A DNA stretch of 64,000 nt from the NCBI GenBank assembly GCA_002348705.1, contig DEAU01000014.1, positions 62,001 to 126,000 on the forward strand, written 5' to 3'. The translations under genes and the position numbers were made by a program. The number at the start of each line of letters is the position of its first letter. Within the stretch, counting starts at the first letter, position 1. This stretch comes from Candidatus Neomicrothrix sp. UBA2974 (GTDB lineage Bacteria; Actinomycetota; Acidimicrobiia; Acidimicrobiales; MedAcidi-G1). Of this stretch, positions 26,502 to 34,820 are shown in pieces. The notes beneath the pieces were generated by a model. That model made no database searches. It had not been told where the DNA came from and was given only the letters and a program-made list of their open reading frames with translations.

Positions 26502-26599
26502 TCAACGATCCAGCAGCAACTCTTACTTCTGTCAGTTGATGGCCCGACTTCCGAGATTCGTAGTCAAGGTTGCGAGCTCTGCCGACAGATTCCGATAGT

Positions 26600-27448
26600 T
26601 CAGGTCGGCCAGACGTAGGCGGAGGGCTCGGCGAGTTTCCACCCCACAGGCGAGGGACCGTCAAATATCTCCACCAAGAGTGGGTGGCAGATAGCTGTGT
26701 CAGACGAGTGTTCATCACCACAGTCGCCCCCCGGACAAGCCGAAAGAACGCCAACCAAGTCGACGTCGGCTAGGAACTCCAGGTAATCGCCAGGTCGCGC
26801 TGGACTGGCCTTCATGAAGTACTGGTGCGTGTCGCGTGTGAACCCCGTACACATGAAAACGTTCAGCACGTCGTGGACAAGCAACTCGACCTCGTGCTCT
26901 GGCCGGGCCGCGTAATTGGCTAAGGCACGGGTCAAGTTGGAATGACAACAGTGGTGATAATCGTCACCGGTCAACAGTTGATGGGTGTAGGGGTCGCAGC
27001 GAGTACCGATCACGTCGTGCACACCTCCGCCGTCGGAGTCGTAGCCATACCAGTCGAGAGTGTCATCAGTGATGGTGGCCAAAGAACGAAGATGAGGGAG
27101 CGTGCTCCACATCCGATCACCCGTTGACAAGTGGGTCCCGTGTAGAGCCCGTGTCTTACCAGAAAAAAACCGCTCGGTGAGGTCGCCGGCGTTGTGTAGG
27201 TTCAGGTCTCCGACCTGTGCTCCCTCCACACTGATGATTCGGAAGAACTGTCCGGCAGGTACTTGAAAGACGCGTGCGTCGCGTGGTGGAACGAGCACCT
27301 CACCAACCTTCGTCCGGGCGGCTCGGGCCGACTCAACGGCACTCCGATCCAAGATCGGAATCACTTCAGGTGGATAACACACCACCGGTCGGGCTGAGAC
27401 GCGCTCCGCGGCATCAACTGGGGCGGAATGGAGGGGCGGTGGCTTCAC
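26600..27448 (-). CDS. DUF1989 family protein (urea carboxylase-associated type)
   Basis: 282 residues. The core matches DUF1989 proteins found with urea carboxylase and aminomethyl-transfer genes: FQVPAGQFFRIISVEGAQVGDLN, FSGKTRALHGTHLSTGDRMWS, then VFMCTGFTRDTHQYFMKASPARPGDYLEFLADVDLVGVLSACPGGDCG. The Cys/His/Asp-rich stretches (HHCCHSN, CPGGDCG) suggest metal binding. The biochemical role is not settled. Here it is solitary, with no urea carboxylase or allophanate hydrolase nearby. The 98 bp between the methyltransferase and this gene show nothing notable. Confidence 0.85.
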   Translation of the reverse strand: MKPPPLHSAPVDAAERVSARPVVCYPPEVIPILDRSAVESARAARTKVGEVLVPPRDARVFQVPAGQFFRIISVEGAQVGDLNLHNAGDLTERFFSGKTRALHGTHLSTGDRMWSTLPHLRSLATITDDTLDWYGYDSDGGGVHDVIGTRCDPYTHQLLTGDDYHHCCHSNLTRALANYAARPEHEVELLVHDVLNVFMCTGFTRDTHQYFMKASPARPGDYLEFLADVDLVGVLSACPGGDCGDEHSSDTAICHPLLVEIFDGPSPVGWKLAEPSAYVWPT

Positions 27449-27614
27449 GCTCCATAAGGCTAGGCGTCACCGAACTGCAGTTCCCTCACAGCGCCTAGCA
27501 TTCTTCGCCGAACAGGAAGTGCGCGCCACCTGGTCGAGTGTCGAATCCGAAACAGCTTTCGCTTAGGGATGTCGGCGCTAGTCTCGTCTTCGTTCCAAAC
27601 AGGCAGGTAGGGAT

Positions 27615-28328
27615 GTGAAGCTCAACGTTCTTCTGGGGACGGGGCTTGCAAGACGAGCGAAAGACGCCGCTCTCAACGGTTGGACCACTCCCTTTCTCTT
27701 CGCAATTCTCGCAGTTCTCGTCACGCTTGTGGTTAGACGTGACGGTCCTGTGGTTGGAGAAGTCGGTCTTACTCTCTGGATGCATCGAAATTCGCCAGCG
27801 CCGATTGACTTTCTCGGCGAAGTGCTTGACCCGATGGTTACCGACGTGACCGCACCGATCCTCTTCGCCGCCATCTGTCTCCTAGTCGGATGGCGGTGGG
27901 GCCGACACGCCGCCACGGTGCTGGGTCTAGCGGGAGCATTTACCGCCCTCACTCGCATCGGCGACATCGTTGAGCGACCGCGGCCGACCTCTTCTGGCAC
28001 CTGGGCCGACTACGCGTTCGGCAACGGCGGCTACCCGAGCGGTCACGTAGTTTTCACCGTTCTGATCCTTGGGACGCTGGCTCTTCTAGCAAGACGCCAC
28101 TCGACGGATTCCGTCGCCCGGTATTTGAAACTCTTCGGAGTCGTTGTCCTAATTGTCACCTCGTGGACCAGGATCAGCCTTTTAAAGCATTGGCCCCTCG
28201 ACGTGATCGGCGCATTCCTGATGGCTTCATTCACGTTCTGTCTCGTTCTCAGAATCGAGCGGTCGATCGACGTCGCCACAATTGGGCGTCCCGGCCTTCG
28301 CCGACTGCTTGGACTCCCGGTGGCCTAA
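27615..28328 (+). CDS. PAP2 superfamily phosphatase (membrane)
   Basis: 237 residues from GTG 27615, preceded by an AGGTAGGGAT motif. Five or six hydrophobic segments are visible. The PAP2 signature is complete: IVERPRP (motif 1), GGYPSGHVVF (motif 2 with the catalytic His) and TRISLLKHWPLDVIG (motif 3 with the nucleophilic His and its Asp). Members dephosphorylate lipid phosphates such as phosphatidate or undecaprenyl diphosphate at the outer face of the cytoplasmic membrane. The gene runs alone, convergent with the molybdenum hydroxylase gene. Confidence 0.9.
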   Translation: MKLNVLLGTGLARRAKDAALNGWTTPFLFAILAVLVTLVVRRDGPVVGEVGLTLWMHRNSPAPIDFLGEVLDPMVTDVTAPILFAAICLLVGWRWGRHAATVLGLAGAFTALTRIGDIVERPRPTSSGTWADYAFGNGGYPSGHVVFTVLILGTLALLARRHSTDSVARYLKLFGVVVLIVTSWTRISLLKHWPLDVIGAFLMASFTFCLVLRIERSIDVATIGRPGLRRLLGLPVA

Positions 28329-28362
28329 AACCGCGCTATTTGCCAGTTTCCGTGCGACTTGG

Positions 28363-30651
28363 TCACGTGGATGAAGACATTCCTTGTGACCCGGACAGGG
28401 CGCGCCAGACCTGTTCAGCAGTGACCGGGATATCAACGTGTCGAACCCCGAAGTGTGAGAGAGCGTCAACCACTGCATTTTGGACCGCAGGCGTAGCTCC
28501 GATTGTGCCTGCCTCACCGATGCCCTTAACACCCAGTGGGTTAAGTGTCGTCGGGGTGACCTGCTCGATTCTCTCAAAGTAGGGGAATTCAGCCGCAGAT
28601 GGGATTCCGTAATCCGCGAAGTTCCCAGTCAACGGTGTTCCATCGTCGGTGTAACGGAACTCCTCGAGGAGGGCGTGAGCGATACCGCCTGCTACTCCAC
28701 CGTGTACCTGCCCATCGACAACCGCCGGGTTCACGATGACGCCAGCATCGTCACAGGAAACGTGACGCAGCACCGTGACACCCCCGGTTTCGCGGTCGAC
28801 TTCGACCACGCTGGCATGCGCGCCGAACGGGAATGTGGCGTTGTCCGACTTGAAGTCCGCCTCTGCTTCCAATGAGAGACCCCTCTCGCCAGCAGCGGCG
28901 GCCACTTCGTGCCAGTCGAGACGCACGGACGGTGAGCCAACCACTGTGAAGCCGCCAGTCTCCATGTCGAGTAGTACGTCCTCATGGCTGGCCTCCAGCA
29001 GATCAGCAGCCAGTCGACGAGCCTCATCGACCACCGCCTCTCCGGCCTTGAGGATGGCCGAACCTCCCACCTGTAGGGAGCGGGAACCTCCTGTCCCGCC
29101 GCCGCGAGCTACTTCATCCGTATCTCCGTGCCGAACCTCTATCCGATCGAAAGGGATGCCAAGCACGTCGGCGGCCACTTGCGCATAGGTGGTGTGGTGT
29201 CCCTGCCCGTGGGCGGACGATCCCGTCAGGACCAACGCTGTGCCGTCAGGCCGGATGGCCACACTGCCAAACTCCGAGGATTGCAACGGGTTCGTGATTT
29301 CCACGTAGGCAGAAAATCCAATTCCCAAGAGCGGTGACGTTTCATCATCCCTGCGTCGGTCCTGGTCGGCCCGAAGGGCTTTGAGGTCAAGAGCTTCGAT
29401 AACCCTATTAAGCGCAGTCTGATAATCGCCGCTGTCGTACTCTTGACCGGAGGGCGTGGTGTACGGAAATGCATCTGGCGAGACAAGGTTTCGGCCTCTC
29501 AACTCGGCTGGATCCATTCCGATCTCTGCTGCGTAGACGTCGACGATGCGCTCGATGCCATGCGTGGCTTCAGGGCGACCGGCTCCTCGATAGGCGCCCA
29601 TCGGGACGGTGTTGGTAACCCATGATGAGGCCGTGAATTCGATGCGTTGGATCGTGTAGGGACCGGTGGCCATGGCCTGACCGAATACAGGAAGAAAAGC
29701 TCCGATAGCTGGATAGGCACCAGCGTCCTGGTCCATGTGGAGCCGATAGGCAACCAAATTTCCACTTCGATCGCCTCCGAGCGTGGCTGTCATCGTGAGA
29801 CCACGACCGTGCGCTAGGCCCAGCATTGATTCGCTGCGGGATTCCACCCAACAGACGGGACGCCCAAGACGGCGGGAAATTAGGGCAACAACTACATCCT
29901 CGGGGTAACTGCCGCTTTTGGCACCAAAACCGCCACCGACCTCAGGAGTGATGACACGAACATCCTCAGTTTCAACCCCACAAGCTGCGGCCAGGGTGTC
30001 GCGGGCCCGATGCGGAAATTGTGTGCATGACCACTGGGTCAGACGTAGACCTCCTCCGTCGTCGTCCCACCGGGCCACCGTCGCCCGAGGTTCGATCGGC
30101 GCGGCACTGAGGCGAGGATTCTCGAATACTTGCTCAACGACCACCTCGCATCCAGCAAAGAATGCTGGGTCAGGCTCATCTCCCATCGTGAAGCAGCAGT
30201 TCCCATCAGTATCCGGATGCAGCACCACATCCCCGCGTCGAGCGGCATCGAAACCGATTACAGCTGCTAAGGGCTCGACGTCAACCGCTACAAGTTCGGC
30301 TGCATCGGCTGCCTCCGCAGCCGATTCTGCGACGACTACGGCGACCGGCTCACCGACATAGCGCACCCGGTCAGTAGCAAGCGATGTCCGCCGCATCGAC
30401 TGGTTCAGGGCCGGCAGGGTTGGTGGTTCAGGCTGGAGATCTAGGTCGGCAGCGGTTAGGACGGCAATCACTCCTGGTCCACGAACTGCCTCTTCAGTGT
30501 CCACGCTAATTAGGCGACCATGAGCAACTGTCGATCGTACGAAAGTCGCAGTCAGGGCTCCCTCTGGGATGAGGTCAGCGACGTAGCTACCCGCCCCGAC
30601 GAGAAGTGGCCGGTCTTCGGTCCGTCGGACTGGTTGGCCTAGGAGTCCCAT
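28363..30651 (-). CDS. Molybdenum hydroxylase large subunit (CoxL / xanthine dehydrogenase family)
   Basis: 762 residues. The N-terminus GQPVRRTEDRPLLVGAGSYVADL and the block YVGEPVAVVVAES match CoxL-type large subunits. Cofactor regions include GGGFGAKSG and FPHRARDTLAAACG. The active-site loop is AYRGAGR, the form II or general hydroxylase type, not the AYRCSFR of true CO dehydrogenase, so a different substrate is expected. No medium (FAD) or small (2Fe-2S) subunit gene lies within the window. It is the last gene of the eight-gene minus operon, 12 bp after the cupin, and must borrow electron-transfer subunits encoded elsewhere or function with another partner. Confidence 0.92.
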   Translation of the reverse strand: MGLLGQPVRRTEDRPLLVGAGSYVADLIPEGALTATFVRSTVAHGRLISVDTEEAVRGPGVIAVLTAADLDLQPEPPTLPALNQSMRRTSLATDRVRYVGEPVAVVVAESAAEAADAAELVAVDVEPLAAVIGFDAARRGDVVLHPDTDGNCCFTMGDEPDPAFFAGCEVVVEQVFENPRLSAAPIEPRATVARWDDDGGGLRLTQWSCTQFPHRARDTLAAACGVETEDVRVITPEVGGGFGAKSGSYPEDVVVALISRRLGRPVCWVESRSESMLGLAHGRGLTMTATLGGDRSGNLVAYRLHMDQDAGAYPAIGAFLPVFGQAMATGPYTIQRIEFTASSWVTNTVPMGAYRGAGRPEATHGIERIVDVYAAEIGMDPAELRGRNLVSPDAFPYTTPSGQEYDSGDYQTALNRVIEALDLKALRADQDRRRDDETSPLLGIGFSAYVEITNPLQSSEFGSVAIRPDGTALVLTGSSAHGQGHHTTYAQVAADVLGIPFDRIEVRHGDTDEVARGGGTGGSRSLQVGGSAILKAGEAVVDEARRLAADLLEASHEDVLLDMETGGFTVVGSPSVRLDWHEVAAAAGERGLSLEAEADFKSDNATFPFGAHASVVEVDRETGGVTVLRHVSCDDAGVIVNPAVVDGQVHGGVAGGIAHALLEEFRYTDDGTPLTGNFADYGIPSAAEFPYFERIEQVTPTTLNPLGVKGIGEAGTIGATPAVQNAVVDALSHFGVRHVDIPVTAEQVWRALSGSQGMSSST

Positions 30652-30663
30652 GCCGCTGGCCCC

Positions 30664-31179
30664 TCAGGCCCCAACTGGATCCGACGAAGATGCGCTACCG
30701 ACGGGCCGGGCCTCGCTGAACTCATCCACGATCCACCTAGTGGCAGGCGAGTAGACGTCAATGAACACCGCTGGCTCGTCACCTAGCACCTCGCCACCGT
30801 GTGGTGCATCGCTCGGTGCATACCAGCCGTCCCCGGGCCCTATCTCGCGAGATTCGTCTCCTACGGTCAGACGTAGGCGCCCCGACAGAAGCAGACTGAA
30901 CTGCTCGTAAGGGTGACTATGCATCGCATACGGGGTCCCGGGTGGATATGTGGCACGGATCAAATGCATGTTCTCCCCGCTGAGTATCTGACCCTCGAAC
31001 CCACCGTCGTACCAGCTGAAGCGGTCAACTTCACTCCATGAGAAGATCCGCCGGTTTGTAGTCTGAACCCCATACTCGTTCGTCTTCCCCTGAGCCATGA
31101 CTTCACTCTCCCGGTCGCGGTGCGTCGTCTCATGGGTTCGATCCGCGCTGGATGGCGCGGCTTCGTTCCCAGTATTCAT
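30664..31179 (-). CDS. Cupin domain protein
   Basis: 171 residues. The conserved cupin motifs are visible: PGTPYAMHSHPYEQFSLLLSGRLRLTVG (motif 1 with His, His, Glu) and GDGWYAPSDAPHGGEVLG (motif 2 with His). It probably binds one divalent metal. The ATG at 31179 overlaps the sulfatase-DJ-1 stop in ATGA. A second ATG at 31098, with GGGAG about nine bases upstream, would remove a low-complexity N-terminus and is a credible alternative. Its position between a sulfatase and a molybdenum hydroxylase suggests a ring-opening dioxygenase, an isomerase or a sensor role. The sequence does not decide. Confidence 0.85.
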   Translation of the reverse strand: MNTGNEAAPSSADRTHETTHRDRESEVMAQGKTNEYGVQTTNRRIFSWSEVDRFSWYDGGFEGQILSGENMHLIRATYPPGTPYAMHSHPYEQFSLLLSGRLRLTVGDESREIGPGDGWYAPSDAPHGGEVLGDEPAVFIDVYSPATRWIVDEFSEARPVGSASSSDPVGA

Positions 31180-33782
31180 GCCGTCTTCTCCATCCGTGTA
31201 GACGCTACGAAGTCGGCAGCCAGACGCAGCATCTCTCTGGCAACCATCGGCGCGGCGTTCTGGTTCTGGCCGGTAACGAGGTTGCCATCAACTACCCAGT
31301 GGTTGGCAAACGGATCGCGAAATCGGGTTTCGCTCTCAAAGTGCGCTCCAAGCTTGCGCAGTTCGGTTTCGGGATGTTGTGGTGTGCTGGCAATGCCGAG
31401 CTCGTATACCTGCTTGTCGGTTACCCCTGTGACCCGTCGACCCTGCACGAGTGGTGAGCCGTCTTTGGCCTTAGCTCGGATCAATCCGAGTGGGCCATGG
31501 CAGACGCCGCCGATTACTCGCTCGTGCTCATTTGCCACTGTGATCTGTCGTCCAAGTTGTTCTGAGGAGCCAAGGTCAAACGCTGCACCCCAACCACCGG
31601 CGAGATAGACAATGTCATAGTCGGCCATCTCCAGATCGGCGACGATAAGGGAATCGTTCACCTTGGCCCTGAGGTCGTCGTCGGCTAAGAAGCGGTCACA
31701 GGCATCGGTGCGCAGCACACCCTTGAGCGATTGTGGGTCGACGGGGATCACGCCGCCGTTGGGGCTGGCGACGTCGACGGTCATACCGGCATCGAAGAAG
31801 GCGTAATAGGGCACGGTGAGCTCGCTCGAGAAGACTCCCGTGGGTTTGCCCACATCGAGCACGCCGTGGTTCGTGGCGATGACCACAGCTCGCCGGCCCA
31901 TCAGGTCGACATCAATGGCTTCGGTGTCGCGTGGATGCATGCCAACCAAATTGAGGAGCTTTCGCACAACACGTGCGAGGGGAAGCGCCTTTTTCGCTGC
32001 TGGACGTCCGATTCGGGTGAGAACGGCATAGGGCCATGGATGGTTGCGTTGAGGAACAGCTCGTGTTCGTTCATTGGCAAGACGAATAGCCATAAGGTCA
32101 AACACTGCTGCTGCTTCCGCTTCTTCCCAGCGGTTCTCGGCTTCGATTGGGTCGGAGTCGAGGTCGTAGAGCTCCCACTGGTCGGGAAGCGGAGTTGAGC
32201 GGTAGGTGTCGCCGGCCGCTCCAGTGCTAGCCAGGTGCCGGACGCCAGGTTCAGTCCATGTTTCCGGATCGTCGAAGCTGCGGACGATCTTCCAGAGGTT
32301 TCCTCCCCCGCCGACGGCATCTACTTCATCAACACGACTAATAACGCTCTCGAAATTGGCAGCCACGTGAGCGGGCACGCGTATACGTAGCGATGGTGGT
32401 TGACTGTCGATTCGCCCTAGGCGGCGGGCCATGCCGCTAGCACCAGAGTCACCCTCTGGCATGTTGTCTCGAGTGATCGCGTAGACGGTGCGATCACGGT
32501 CTGGGTCAGCAGCGCCGTCGAGCACTGGTGTGAGGTCACGCCCCGGCAAAGGGTGTAGTTCACTGAAAAAAGCTCGCATGCGTTGGGAGGTCGCATCCAC
32601 GTCAATTCCTGCTGCAGCAAGCAGGGTGGGTACCAGGTCAATATGTGACGTGGGCGCATCGTTGACCACGAGGGCGGTCGTCGGCCTGGTTCCGATTCTG
32701 GCGATCGTGAACGGCACGCGGGTCGCCTCGTCGTAGAGGTTGAACCATTTCTGATGGAGCCCCCCATGGGCTCCGAGCAGCTCACCATGATCAGAGGTCC
32801 GGACCAGTATCGCATCGTCGGAGCCACTCTCGCTGACTGCTCGACGAACCCGATCGAGTGGTGCGTCGGAAGAGAGGTGCAGCCGGTAGTAGAGGTTTCG
32901 GTATTCCTGTGCCCGTTGACGGTAAGTCCGTTCGACGACTGGTGGTGGGCCGTAGGTCGATGGGTAGGAAGCTCTGTACGCGACCTGTGCTGCAGGCTTC
33001 GACGCTAGGTCTTCGTGGTCGGTGGGCGATGCGGGAACGTCGGGTGGGTTGTCGGCATCGGTTGCGAACGGACTGTTCGGGCCGATTTGTCCGAGCCAAG
33101 CCGGCGTGTAGACGATGTCGTGCGGGTTGACAAAGCACACGACCAACAGAAAAGGCCTCTGCGCATTTTCGTCGCCGACGCGCCTCAGCGCGTATCGATC
33201 TTTTAGCCAGTCGACGGCTCGGTCGGCAAATATTGGGTCGCAAATCAGCCCGGACTGGGCTGGTGACGGACCGTGGGGTTCAGGTCCGACCCATCCCGAA
33301 AATCCGAAACTATCGAGTGGATCGGCCTCGAGGTAGGCCTGCACTGCTAATTGATCCAGGGCGCCACGGGCGTCGTGGGTAGCCAGGGCGTTTCCGGTAG
33401 CCGGGTCCACCAGGTCGGCATGGCTCATATGCCACTTTCCTACGTACTTGGTGTCATAACCGCTGGAACGAAACCAATGGCCAAGTGTCGGAACCTCGCT
33501 GGGTCGAAGCCACCGCATTCGCGAGTCGTCCGCCATCTTCCCGAGGCCGTTTGTCTGGGTGACGCCATGGACGTCGGGGTAGTGGCCAGTGAACAATGTT
33601 GGTCTACTGGGAACGCAGGCGAGCGAGCCTGTGTAGTGGCGCCGAAATGAAACCCCGTTGTCTTCGAACCACCGTGCCCCGGTCAACTTCTCGCTACGCC
33701 ACGCTGCGATCTCCTTTGACTCATAAGGCGGGGCAGCACGTTCCTGATCAGTCATGAGGACGATCACGTCGGGAGGTTTCAT
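31176..33782 (-). CDS. Sulfatase fused to a C-terminal DJ-1/PfpI domain
   Basis: 868 residues in one uninterrupted frame. Residues 1-about 600 are a type I sulfatase: VIVLMTDQER, the formylglycine motif CVPSR at 56-60, YVGKWHMSH, NPHD and TSDHGELLGAHG. Residues about 630-868 form a DJ-1/PfpI domain: AVVIATNHGVLDVGKPTG, SSELTVPYYAFFDAG with the conserved Glu654, GGWGAAFDL and the nucleophile Cys761 in GGVCHGPLG. DJ-1-family proteins are Cys-dependent hydratases, amidases or glyoxalases. I know of no common fusion of these two. Both ends overlap neighbours in ATGA junctions, within the eight-gene operon. The pairing suggests that desulfation releases a product, possibly an aldehyde, handled by the second domain (inference). 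Confidence 0.9.
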   Translation of the reverse strand: MKPPDVIVLMTDQERAAPPYESKEIAAWRSEKLTGARWFEDNGVSFRRHYTGSLACVPSRPTLFTGHYPDVHGVTQTNGLGKMADDSRMRWLRPSEVPTLGHWFRSSGYDTKYVGKWHMSHADLVDPATGNALATHDARGALDQLAVQAYLEADPLDSFGFSGWVGPEPHGPSPAQSGLICDPIFADRAVDWLKDRYALRRVGDENAQRPFLLVVCFVNPHDIVYTPAWLGQIGPNSPFATDADNPPDVPASPTDHEDLASKPAAQVAYRASYPSTYGPPPVVERTYRQRAQEYRNLYYRLHLSSDAPLDRVRRAVSESGSDDAILVRTSDHGELLGAHGGLHQKWFNLYDEATRVPFTIARIGTRPTTALVVNDAPTSHIDLVPTLLAAAGIDVDATSQRMRAFFSELHPLPGRDLTPVLDGAADPDRDRTVYAITRDNMPEGDSGASGMARRLGRIDSQPPSLRIRVPAHVAANFESVISRVDEVDAVGGGGNLWKIVRSFDDPETWTEPGVRHLASTGAAGDTYRSTPLPDQWELYDLDSDPIEAENRWEEAEAAAVFDLMAIRLANERTRAVPQRNHPWPYAVLTRIGRPAAKKALPLARVVRKLLNLVGMHPRDTEAIDVDLMGRRAVVIATNHGVLDVGKPTGVFSSELTVPYYAFFDAGMTVDVASPNGGVIPVDPQSLKGVLRTDACDRFLADDDLRAKVNDSLIVADLEMADYDIVYLAGGWGAAFDLGSSEQLGRQITVANEHERVIGGVCHGPLGLIRAKAKDGSPLVQGRRVTGVTDKQVYELGIASTPQHPETELRKLGAHFESETRFRDPFANHWVVDGNLVTGQNQNAAPMVAREMLRLAADFVASTRMEKTA

Positions 33783-34222
33783 GGCGTGTCCTGCTCTAGG
33801 TGGGCTTTCAGCCCCTCAAGCATGTCGCGTGAGGCCTTGGCCAGAACTCGACCGAAGACCCGGGCCATCACCTGTTGGGGCGGTCGGGGTCCAGTGTCGA
33901 TGCGGCTCGTGATCGTCACGGTTGTTCCAGCATCTGTGCGGACAAGTTTCCATGCATTGGATGCCGAGCGAACGACACTCGGCAATCCTTCGATGCTGTA
34001 ACGGATTTCGCGGCCAGGCGCCCACTCGGTGACACGTTCTAGGAGCGCGTTCCGGTCGATCTGGACCCGTCTCACGCTGCCTACACCCTCCTTATGTCCA
34101 CTTGTGAGGCATGAATGGGCGACGTTTGGCGCCCAACGGCTGATTTCGCCAAAGTCGGCCAGAGTGGCCCAGACGGTTTCTGGCGAACGAGCCATCACCA
34201 TCCTCTCTGTGATCTCAATCAT
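33779..34222 (-). CDS. SRPBCC family protein (polyketide cyclase/START-like)
   Basis: 147 residues with the helix-grip fold pattern: MIEITERMVMARSPETVWATLADFGEISRWAPNV at the N-terminus, a beta-rich middle with GVGSVRRVQI and RYSIEGLP, and a long C-terminal helix with AKASRDMLEGLKAHLEQ. Such proteins bind hydrophobic ligands, and some catalyse cyclisation or hydration. The start overlaps nothing; a 70-bp gap separates it from the upstream hypothetical gene. The stop overlaps the sulfatase-DJ-1 start (ATGA). A ligand-binding partner for the operon's substrate is the simplest guess. Confidence 0.85.
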   Translation of the reverse strand: MIEITERMVMARSPETVWATLADFGEISRWAPNVAHSCLTSGHKEGVGSVRRVQIDRNALLERVTEWAPGREIRYSIEGLPSVVRSASNAWKLVRTDAGTTVTITSRIDTGPRPPQQVMARVFGRVLAKASRDMLEGLKAHLEQDTP

Positions 34223-34292
34223 TTGCTCTAGAAGACGAACAGGACCTGACCCGGCATCGGTCCCGCGTCTTCAAGGGCCCGGTGGGTCTCCA

Positions 34293-34820
34293 TTAGCGAT
34301 CTCGTGAAGCTAGTTGTAGACCCGGAACCTTGGCTGGGTCAGTCTCGGAGGGCGCAAGGCGCTCAAGCCGCGCCGTATACCCGAGGTATTCCCAAACCAT
34401 TTTCTCGCCCTCGCGCCTGCGACGGATCTCGATCGCCCTGCCTTGTGGACGAAGAACATGCTCTCCGTCCTCGTAGGTAGCCGCCACGTGAATCTCGGTG
34501 GCCTTGTCGAACTCAGCAACGTCGTTGACTCCCCGTTCCAAAGTGCCGTCACAGCGCATGTCGTGGATGATGCCTCCAGCGGTGACGACCATACGGTCAC
34601 CACGTTGTTCGACTCGCTGGACGTGCCCCAGGCCCAGGTGGTCGAGTTGCTCCTTACCGTCGATCAGGACCTCGACCGTCCGCCAGTAGCCGTCAAGGTC
34701 GGGAGCGTTCACCGGCGCGGATTCGGCGCATCCAGCCAGGACCGGGGGCGGCCAGACAGTCCAGCCCCCATCAGGAGTGTGGGCCACCGGGATGTCGTCG
34801 ATAGCGCTTTGGGTATTCAT
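34293..34820 (-). CDS. Hypothetical protein, lipocalin-sized beta protein
   Basis: 175 residues, not recognised. The predicted pattern is a beta barrel: GYWRTVEVLIDG, HVQRVEQRGDRMVVTAGGIIHDM, ATEIHVAATYEDGEHVLRPQGRAIEIRRRREGEKMVWEYLGYTARLERL. It resembles calycin or lipocalin-like ligand binders in length and strand spacing, but I see no diagnostic motif. It follows the second long arylsulfatase with an ATGA overlap (34817-34820), so the two are tightly coupled, which suggests a dedicated binding or chaperone role for a sulfated substrate. No signal peptide is seen. Confidence 0.7.
   Translation of the reverse strand: MNTQSAIDDIPVAHTPDGGWTVWPPPVLAGCAESAPVNAPDLDGYWRTVEVLIDGKEQLDHLGLGHVQRVEQRGDRMVVTAGGIIHDMRCDGTLERGVNDVAEFDKATEIHVAATYEDGEHVLRPQGRAIEIRRRREGEKMVWEYLGYTARLERLAPSETDPAKVPGLQLASRDR

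Noticed and set aside
28363..30651. Carbon monoxide dehydrogenase large subunit
   Set aside because: The loop reads AYRGAGR, not AYRCSFR, and coxM/coxS are missing.
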